Shown: positions 55,542 through 64,000 of the stretch, in pieces
Layout: every line of letters begins with the position of its first letter
Numbering within the stretch: position 1 is the first letter of the stretch
Source: Glutinoglossum americanum
Lineage: Eukaryota > Ascomycota > Geoglossomycetes > Geoglossales > Geoglossaceae
Direction of reading: 5' to 3'
Length of the DNA stretch: 64,000 nt
NCBI GenBank assembly: GCA_020080175.1
Contig: JAGHQL010000125.1
Span: 1 to 64,000 of the forward strand
The notes under the pieces: generated by a model
Seen by the model: the letters and a program-made list of their open reading frames with translations, nothing else
What the model was told of the DNA's origin: nothing
The model's database searches: none
Translations under genes and position numbers: made by a program

Positions 55542-58455
55542 ATGTCGTCCCTAGCTTCTAAGGTCAGCAAGACTGCGACTTCAGCAGCGAATGCTGCCAC
55601 CAGGGCCCCGCCGCAAGGTGGGATTCTGGAAGGCGCGAATCCGTCGAAGTATAATCCGTCGAGTCCACTCACTCTGTTTATTATCCAGGTACTGTGCATG
55701 CTCTCACTCGTTTTTGCATTGGAGAATACTGTTCTCTAACAGGAGCTTGCAATGCCAGGCCGCCATAATAATTATCTTCTGTCGCCTGCTCCACTACCCG
55801 CTGTCTAAAATCCGTCAACCCCGCGTGATAGCAGAGGTCATCGGTGGGATTCTGCTTGGTCCTTCAGTCATGGGCCGTATTCCTGGCTTCAAGGATGCAA
55901 TATTCCCCGCTGCCTCTATGCCGGTACTCAATATGGCCGCCAACTTGGGCTTGGTACTCTTTCTGTTTCTAGTGGGGTTGGAAGTCAACTTACGGCTTTT
56001 TGTGAATAACTGGAGAGTGGCTCTTAGCGTTGGGCTTGCGGGTATGATAGTTCCTTTTGCCTTGGGGTGTGCAATTGCGGTTGGGCTCTATCATGAGTTC
56101 TCGCATGAACCTGGAACTGTACCCGTCAGCTATGGGGTATTCATGCTCTTCGTCGGTGTAGCTATGGCTATCACTGTAAGTACCTAGTGGCAAAGGTCTT
56201 GTGGGCACGACACTAATTTCCCTAGGCTTTCCCAGTACTTTGTCGTATCCTCACAGAGCTGAAGCTACTGGGAACTGATGTCGGTGTCGTTGTCCTTGCA
56301 GCTGGAGTTGGGAATGACGTCACAGGTTGGGTTCTTTTGGCCCTTTGTGTGGCCTTGGTCAATGCAGGGTCAGGTCTTACAGCTCTCTGGGTCCTTTTGG
56401 TTTGCTCTGGCTATATCATATTCCTCGTCTATGCGATACGCCCATGTTTTCTCTGGCTGTTGAGGCGCACAGGTAGCATCCAAAACGGCCCGACACAGTC
56501 CGTAGTTGGCATAACGTTGCTGATGGTTCTTGGGTCTGCTTTCTTCACTAACGTTATTGGCGTCCATGCTATCTTTGGAGGTTTCCTAGTTGGCCTCATC
56601 TGCCCGCATGATGGAGGTTTCGCCATCAAACTAACCGAAAAGATTGAGGACTTGGTCAGTGTTCTCTTCTTGCCACTCTACTTTGCATTATCAGGCCTCA
56701 GCACAAACATTGCGTTGTTGGACACCAGTATGACATGGGCATACGTCATTGGAGTTATTGCCGTCGCGTTCGCTGGAAAGATTGTGGGCGGCACTCTGGC
56801 TGCACGGTTCAATAAGCTCGTGTGGAGAGAGAGTTTTACCATTGGAGTCTTGATGAGTTGTAAAGGCTTGGTCGAGTTGATTGTCCTGGTGGGTTAAGTG
56901 ACCCTTCGTTTGTGGTTGCGGAAGCTAATGACTGTAGAATATTGGCCTCCAAGCCAAGATCCTTAGCACTCGCACATTCACTATTTTCGTTGTCATGGCC
57001 CTGGTAACCACATTTGCAACTACTCCGCTGGTATCCGCCCTTTACCCTCCATGGTACCAAAAGAAGTTAGAGGCCTGGAAGCGTGGTGAGATCGACTGGG
57101 ATGGAAATCCTTTGGACCCACATGGCAAGGCCGATGTTTCTGGGAAGCTTCAGAGCACTCAAGTCCGAAAGCTACTAGTTTTCTTGAGACTTGATAGTCT
57201 CCCAAGTCTGTTCACGTTTATTACTCTACTAGGAGGGGATAGCTCATTGAGACTTAACAAAGTCCATCGGCTGAGATCTGAGGCTGAGACCGGGCCCATT
57301 CCCGAGGGCGATTCTGGGGAAGCATCACAAAAGTCTAGTATGGGTAATAAACCGAAGAGACCTCTTGAAGTTCACGGCGTCCGCTTAATCGAGCTTACCG
57401 AGCGTACCTCCACGGTCATGAAAGTCTCGGAGGTAGACGAATTCGCAATACGAGACCCAGTGGTCAATGCGTTCCGGACATTTGGCCAACTGAATAACGT
57501 CGCCGTTTCGGCAGGGGTTGCCGTGGTACCTGAGAGTTCCTATGCCGAGACTATCACTGGAAAAGCTTCGGATCTGTCTTCGGATCTGGTGATCATTCCC
57601 TGGAGCGAAACGGGCAGTATCTCTGATGCACTGTTGCCGGATAGCGCGGAGAATAGATACACCAGTGGGCCGCATAACCAATTCATCCTTAACACGCTGG
57701 CGAATGCTACTTCAAACATTTCGATCTTTATCAATCGAGGTTTCGGTGGGCCATCTATCGAACCAATGCCGAGGACCCTAAGTCGAACCCTAAGTGCCCG
57801 TAGTTTGAAGGGTGGACATGAAATTACGTCGGCGCCTGTGGTAGACCGTAGTCACCATATCTTTTTCCCCTACTTTGGAGGACCAGATGACAAGGTTGCT
57901 TTAAGATTCGTCCTGCAGTTGGCACAAAATGGCAATGTCACTGCGACCATCGCACATATACGCTCGCTCTCCCTGGTCTCAACCGAACCACCTCAATCTC
58001 CAGAGGTTGCTCCGGTGGCAGGAAGGAGAGGAAGTATCTCTCGCCAGGCCTCAGCGTCGCAAATACCTACGACCACAATCACCCAGGCCGGTGCAGAGCG
58101 AGACGAAGCATTCTTCAAATCCCTCGCCGACTCCCTCCCTACCACACTCCAATCACGTGTCGTCTTCGAAACCATTAATACCACCCGACCACTCCACTCT
58201 ACGCTCGACCGTGCAAAGGCCGAAGTAGGACGAACCTCTATGAATGCCGGTGACCTCGTCATCGTGGGTCGTAGAACCCCGACACAAAATATTCGCGATG
58301 AGTTGATCTCTATGCTGGGCGAGCTGGGTCAACTGCCCGGCTCTGGATCTGAGACTCGAAAGAGTCTTGGTGATGCGGCACAGGTAATGATTGTGGGGAA
58401 GGTTAAGGCTAGTGTCTTGGTTGTCCAAGCTGGACCTGGAGGCGTGGGGGATTAA
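55542..58455 (+). CDS. KHA1: K+/H+ antiporter of the CPA2 family
   Basis: Four exons, 55542-55688, 55759-56175, 56226-56888 and 56938-58455, give 914 residues in frame. After a short hydrophilic N-terminus (NPSSPLTLFIIQ) come about twelve membrane helices to about residue 430: LLHYPLSKIRQPRVIAEVIG, GILLGPSVMGRIPGF, NLGLVLFLFLVGLEVNLRL, AAGVGNDVTGWVLLAL (ND motif of the ion site), and MSCKGLVELIVLNIGLQAKI. The long cytosolic C-terminus (about 480-914) ends in a nucleotide-binding-like region with FPYFGGPDDKVALRFVLQLA and ends VLVVQAGPGGVGD. Yeast Kha1 exchanges K+ for H+ in endosomal/Golgi membranes and controls luminal pH. Length and order match filamentous orthologues. Intron 3 uses a GTGGGT donor. 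Confidence 0.9.
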
Positions 58456-59860
58456 AGTGGATTCTGGTGGGTTTAATGGGTCTCTAATTAGGATTTCGTT
58501 TTCATGGTGACGAACGGACTGGATGTTGAGATGCATTTTCGATTACGCTTCACCGGAATCTCGGGGCTGTTCGCTTGCTTGGTAATGATGTTGATGCTCT
58601 TTTGATGTTCATACCCCTCGCTCTCCGTACTTATTGATTAGCTTTCGGTACACGAGTATCAAAACCGAATACTGCGAGATCCTAATGAAATAGGACAGTT
58701 CTTGTGTACTAAATTCAGCATGACAGCTGAAAATGAATCTTAATCTAGAATCACTTGACCATTCCCCCCTTCTGAGAAAAAAAAAATAACCTTGTGACCT
58801 TGAACTGTGGGACGAGGTGATCCGAAGCTATTTATGAAAGGGTTTACTCATGGCCATAGAAATAAACATATCATGTTGCCTCACATTGCCTCCCACGGAT
58901 ATATATAGCAAGAAGGTATGTATTCATTTCATTCTCTCATGGCCTCCCAACCCACATCCACCAGCCATCTAGCCTAACCCCCAGCCTCGAACGAATACAT
59001 ACATACCCCACGACCCATACCTCCCCCCCACATCTCGCATTTCGAATCCCATCCACCCATAATCTCTAAAACAGAAGAAAAAGAGAAGGGAAGAAATGTA
59101 CATACATAAAGACACACGTTCTTTTCTTTTTTGGTTTAATAAAAAGAAGAGAAAAAAAAAGAGGTGGATTTGTTTGTTTGTTTTCTGCCGAGACAGCGAG
59201 ATAGAAAAGAGAACAAAGAGTTTAAAAAAGCCCCCCATACTGGTGGTCGGGTGGGCTAAGTACTCAAAACGATGACTCCACCACAGTTAGCTCGTTAAGA
59301 ACCGCGCATCTCCCAATGCGTACGTGCGTGTGCAAACTACAGTGAACTGAAATCCGTCCCTTGCCCTCATAATCACCATGTCAGACGGATAACGGAGGAG
59401 TAAAAACTGAACCAAATAACAGACCAGACCAGCCACCCGAGGTAATTAACGAGCCATTCATGCAATTGTGCCAACCCATAAGAAAAGCGCATGGCGGAGG
59501 AGGGAAAAATAAGGGATATAACCGCCGGGATGCAGTGGAGAGACGGAGGTATCATCTGGTAAAAACAGTTGTAGAAAAAGGAGCATAACTAAAGTATTGA
59601 GAGAAACCATGAATCGCCCATCATGCGATACCCTAAAGTAATGCAGCTTTAGGCATCCCCCTCTCCCTTGCGCATACGTACATTTGGCCCAGCAACCCCT
59701 TCCTAAACCCAACCCCCTAGACTTTGCAAACTACTGACCTAGCTGCAGCAACCGCCAGGGCGGATAAGTTGCGATCACAGTAAAATGCCAGAGGCTATTC
59801 CTGAAAGGATGCGAAAGTTTCAAATGGTTGTATGGAGAGGGTAATGATGGAGGAGGCCAG
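58456..59860. other. Convergent 3' intergenic region of KHA1 and SPT7
   Basis: About 1.4 kb, AT-rich in parts, with A runs (58779-58787, 59151-59160). It probably contains both 3' UTRs and polyadenylation regions. No gene is supported; short minus-strand frames are compositional. Confidence 0.45.
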
Positions 59861-62800
59861 CTAAGCAGCAATGCTTTCGGGACTCATCATACCTACACCG
59901 CTGGTATCATCCTTCTCTGGCTCACTGAACTTGCCTGCATCCTGGGCAGAAGGGGGTGGAAGGGTTAATTTCAGCTTCGCCGCCATCTTCCCCTCCTTAA
60001 CTCCCTCCTTTGCGTTTTCCTTATCCGCATCCCCGCCACCCTTAATGAGGTTCTCCACTTTCTTCTTCTTTTTTGCGTTACCTCCCTGTTCTTTGGCGGG
60101 GCGCTTGCGGGGACTTGTGATCTTGCCAGTGGGCGGGAGACGGGGTTTAGGGAACCGCTGTTTTTGAGGGAGATCTTCATCTTCAACGAGGGGTTCGCCG
60201 TCCTTCTGAGCGTGGATCTTGGCAAGGAAGAAGTTTTGAACGAGGCCGATTTGGTTCTTGATGTTTTGGCGAGTAAGGGGTTCAAAGGGCGGTGGGGTTG
60301 GAAAGCAAGATAGTAATGTCGGTAGGGCGCTGTTTTCATGGTTAGCATTAGAATTGTCAGGAAAAGGCTATGACGGACCTGGTGTTTTGAGCTTGGTAGT
60401 GGTTATGCATGCGACTCTGAAGCAGATGCAGCGGGACAGTGAAGGATGAAAGTCCGAATTCCTTATCAAGCCCTAGCTCCTTGAAGCCGAAGAAATCTTC
60501 GTTGATTTCATCGGCGAAGTCTCCACCCACAAACTGCTCGCTCCCATCGTTGAACGCATTTGAGCCATCGGCACCTCCATCTGCAAGCGCAGGTCTCTGA
60601 AATGCAAAATATATGTCAGCCCACAACACCGCCACCCTGAAATAATTTCACCTACCAGAAGATCCTTCAAATGCGCCGTCATCCTCTCATGCATCACCCC
60701 AAGCTTGGCCCCCAGTCTATCGACGTCATCATTCACATAACTTTCCAGACTCTCGACGTCCAGGCCGTTTTCATGCAGACAGTGTAGAATAATCTCCTCT
60801 TTTGTGAACATAGGCTTCCACTTCTTCTCCATGCCATTCATGCTAGAAGAAGTGGCGCCGGCAGCCGGGACAAGAGTGGATACCTTGGGTGCCTCGTGAT
60901 ATACTCCTAGAGTCCGGACTAGTTTTGTGAAAAAGTCGGCCGCGACGTCCGTGATAGCATCCAAGGCGGAGGGCTGGAATTCTTCAAAGCCAGCATGATA
61001 CAAGATCTTGCCAACGGATCGTTGGAGTGCTGCGCGACAGACCCAAGGGGACATGATGGGGCCATCATCAGACACCACGTGAGGTGGAATGTCAGCTTCA
61101 ACAAAAGGCTCAGGATTGTACTTTTGAAACTGATTGGTGTACATCTATAAAGACCCGTAATGTAAGCATAATTCTTCTGATTGCTGGGCTCAAGCGGATA
61201 TCCTATACCTGTGACTGAAGTTGCATTTGCTTGATAACCCCAATCTTTGAGCAAATTTTCCTCGTCTCCTGCATCTGGCGCATATTTGCCTCTATCTTCT
61301 TGGTCAAAGAACTTTGAGGGGACAAAAAGTGCCCCTTCGAGACCATCCTTAAGAACTCGCCGGAACCCTCAACGACCTGGCCATCAGTGTCCTCGATCCA
61401 TCGTAGCCGTTCGTGGAGTTCTGGGATTGCAGACAGAGGGTCGTAGTAATCCGGCAGCACCCTATCTTCCTCACCTTCCATGCCCTCGGCAAGGGTCTCG
61501 GCACCCTGTTCAGCATTATCTCCATCCTTCTGTTCACCTGAATTCTTCTCTGCCGCAGCGCCCTCAGCAACAGCCTGCCTTTGCCTGCGCATCCATCGTC
61601 TCATTCCCGCCTTGGTTCGCAATAGCGCCGGCTCGTCACCATTCAGACGGTCTCCCTTGAACAAGCGGTGCCTCTCCGCAGCAACCAATGCTCTATCCTT
61701 TTTCGTCACGGTCTTCCAGATTCGGTACTCCAGGTCTTCATGCTCGATATCTTCTTGGGAACCAGGCAGACCAAACCCTAGCACCGTGCCAAAATCAACA
61801 TCCATCACATCACTTCCAGGAGGACCGCTCCCAGGAGCGCCGTTTATGCCAGGGGTAAAAGTGCCTGTGCCGCCAGGAGGAGGGGTAGATAATCCGTTTT
61901 GACTGCCTTCGAAAGGAGGATTTGAATCTGCGCGTAGAACTTCGTTTTTCAGGTTACTTGAGCCGGAAGACCCTAGCGAATGTAACGAAGGCTTTGTTTC
62001 TGCGCCGGGCGTGCCTTCCACTATCGCCTGTTTTGCGGTGCGTGATTTACTAGCGCCCTTCTTAGCTTGCTTGCCGGGGGCTTTCCTGCCACGTGAGGAC
62101 ATTATGGGCTCTGGAGGGCGTTAATAAAGTATATCTTAAGGGTAAGGTATCCCGAATGTTCTACTGACCATCGTCACTCTCCTCTCCTCCGTCTATCTCG
62201 CCTTCTGCGTCACCAGCCTGCAATCTCCGTTCTTCAGCCTCTATTTCCGCCCGACTTCTTATAACAATGTCTGGTATCAGAGGCACAAGTTTCTCGGTCT
62301 CCTTTCTCATAGCTAAGGCATGTTTGCGCAGAAAGTGGCTGGGTTCCGCATTATACCTCAAACAATTTGCCCAGATGAGGTTGAGGTCATCGACGAACTC
62401 CTGCTTCGATTTGTATGCATGCTGCTTGAGCTTCTTCGTCATTGTACCAAGGTCCATGGGATTTTTGATAACTAGGACACCAAAACGTTAGCGAGCTGCT
62501 GATCCCTGAGCATTGTTGGGACTTATGGATAAAATCACGAACCATTGTAGTAGTCCGGAGCCTCTCTCTTGTTAACCCTACTCAGAAAAGCCGTCGAGTG
62601 CTCAGTGTGGGCTTTGAGCTCACTGAGAACCTTATCCGCCGCTTCGTATAGCTCCTCCTGACCGACTTTTTCTTCGTCCGCCCATTTACTCCGGTTTTTC
62701 CGTACCTCACTCATCAGATTCCTCAACTCCATATCTGACGCGCGCACTTTCTCTCTTTTTGCATCGATCCGCGCAATCAGATGCTTCAGCGTCAAGCTTG

Positions 62801-63659
62801 AGGCCCCTAGGTTAGCATTGCTGAGTTTGCCTTGCTGGCCATTAACCGCGGAGGTGACATGGGCATTGTTCGTGTTCGACCCGTTCCCGATCTCGGCGTC
62901 GACCTGCCGGTCCGACTCCTCAAGTTTCTGCTGCTCAAGCATAGCGTCACGGTCGTTTTCAAGTGTGTAAAAGATGGTGTTAAAGCTGCGCTTGGCGGCC
63001 TCCTCAGCAGCCTTCTTGTCTTCTTCGAGCTTCTTGCGCATCTCCTCCGATGTCTTGCCTTGGTCAGGCGGTGAGGTAGATTTTGTACTTGTAGATGACT
63101 GTTTCGATAGTGATGCAGGCCTCGCAGGCGATAGGGTGTTGGTTGCACCGGCGGGAATAGTGATGGCCTTTTTGACCACCAGGGGCCCGGGAGCTGCTTC
63201 ATCCTCTTCGTCATCATAATCATCATAATCATCCTCATCAATCGCCCTTGCCGGCTTCTTAGGCGCCACGTCTTCGCTGACAGCCTCGGCTACGCCGTTC
63301 ACGTCTTGTACTGGTTCCCCGTCCTTGACTGCGGTTGCATTCCCACCTCCTTGCCCTTCATCACCTTTAAAGAGCGCGGCAATCCTGGCCTCGCTCCTCA
63401 CGAACATCTCTCTAAACACCGCGACTTTGGCATCCTCCTCTACCCCCAACTCACCCTCCGTAGGTATACTTCCCTGCTCCGCGCCGCTCATACCCTCTGC
63501 CATTATATTGGGAGTTCTCGGCCTCGAGATATATCCATTTTGCGTGACAAGGCCGTGGTAGTGAGGCGCGTCTCCCCCATTCTCATATGGCAATCTTACA
63601 TGAGGTGGAGGCAACCAAGGTTGGTGGTTGAGGTTGTGGTTGTTGGCAAAAGGCGACAT
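59861..63659 (-). CDS. SPT7: SAGA complex subunit Spt7 (bromodomain, histone fold)
   Basis: Six exons, 63659-62543, 62471-62169, 62110-61209, 61144-60656, 60596-60379 and 60329-59861, give 1165 residues in frame. A longer frame begins at a TTG (63794); the first in-frame ATG is 63659. An acidic N-terminus ([13 protein letters not shown] near 170) and helices precede the bromodomain: [14 protein letters not shown], then [15 protein letters not shown] (about 372-386), [21 protein letters not shown] second part (about 775-880) has the histone-fold segment [20 protein letters not shown] with [29 protein letters not shown] follows. The tail is Lys-rich ([12 protein letters not shown]). Spt7 scaffolds SAGA: it binds acetylated histone tails through its bromodomain and pairs its histone fold with a TAF10-type partner. 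Confidence 0.92.
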
Positions 63660-64000
63660 GGTGCTCACTCTTTCCTTGACCGATTTTGGCGACGCCCCTC
63701 TCCTCACAGCAAAGAAACGACCGAAGGCACGACCAGCCTCAGGGCGCTGCGACGATCTCGTAACCCGGTCGCACAGGAGTGCAAGTCGGATCAAGTGAAA
63801 TCTGACATGTCGGAGAATTAAGTAAAATGGTTTTTATCACAAACGGCGATGGATTGAGTGCGGTGGAGGATGAAATAGATCACTGTTCGCACTGCGTATT
63901 TGTTTCGCGAAACAGTGCTGGAGTCTCTTCCTGTCTCTCTCACGTCCGGGTTACCACGTGACTAGAAGTCAGCAGCGCCGGGTAGTCGACCGTTGCCTTT
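63660..64000. promoter_or_regulatory. SPT7 upstream region
   Basis: It holds the SPT7 promoter. A CACGTG E-box-like site lies in ACCACGTGAC at 63953-63962. It has not been shown to be functional. Confidence 0.35.

Noticed and set aside
1-64000. CRISPR arrays, bacterial operons, ribosomal RNA genes, LTR or LINE elements.
   Set aside because: None seen: no regular spacer arrays, no rRNA-like sequence, and no reverse-transcriptase, integrase or capsid motifs in any frame.

Overview
The window is nuclear DNA of a filamentous ascomycete (Pezizomycotina). The evidence is short spliceosomal introns (44-107 bp, CTRAY-type branch points, mostly GT-AG), typical fungal NACHT/ankyrin proteins, a LaeA-like methyltransferase, and orthologues of yeast housekeeping genes with the usual filamentous-fungal exon structure. 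The species cannot be fixed from the sequence alone. Exon coordinates were read by hand; every multi-exon model given here keeps frame from start to stop unless stated otherwise.

The window has two compartments. Positions 1 to about 32,000 form an accessory, repeat-rich part. It opens with a decayed DNA element (about 228-5810) bounded by inverted copies of one terminal sequence. The element carries two convergent genes, a RecQ-like helicase and a DUF6589 protein, whose stop codons almost touch. Next come a solo NLR-type N-terminal-domain gene (6130-7633), relic DNA (7.6-13.1 kb: dispersed repeats, a 142-bp hairpin/MITE-like unit, a broken two-membrane-segment gene), and an intact 11-exon SNF2/RING ATPase (13113-16860, minus). 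After these lie a DUF7708-NACHT-C2H2 gene (17184-20319), an argininosuccinate synthase pseudogene (20583-21090, minus), a SAM methyltransferase (21473-22489), and two NLR-like ankyrin genes on the minus strand: esterase-NACHT-ANK (22579-26586) and N-domain-NACHT-ANK (27745-31554).

Positions about 32,900 to 64,000 are a conserved housekeeping part: a Sec7-PH ARF-GEF (minus), a PDAP1-like protein (minus), the ARF effector adaptor GGA (minus), TSR3 (plus), mitochondrial initiation factor IFM1 (plus), a CorA-like transporter with an unusually long membrane tail (minus), the K+/H+ antiporter KHA1 (plus) and the SAGA subunit SPT7 (minus). Long intergenic stretches here hold homopolymers (including a near-pure 50-nt C tract) and scattered copies of the repeats seen in the accessory half. 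One of these is a solo copy of the helicase element's terminus, inside the TSR3-IFM1 intergenic region.

How the genes work together: the left half looks like a fast-changing NLR/transposon neighbourhood (self/non-self recognition, repeat birth and decay). The right half encodes vesicle traffic (ARF-GEF and GGA both act on ARF), ribosome biogenesis (TSR3), mitochondrial translation (IFM1), cation homeostasis (CorA-like, KHA1) and transcription (SPT7). The most novel object is the helicase-DUF6589 two-gene transposon candidate.
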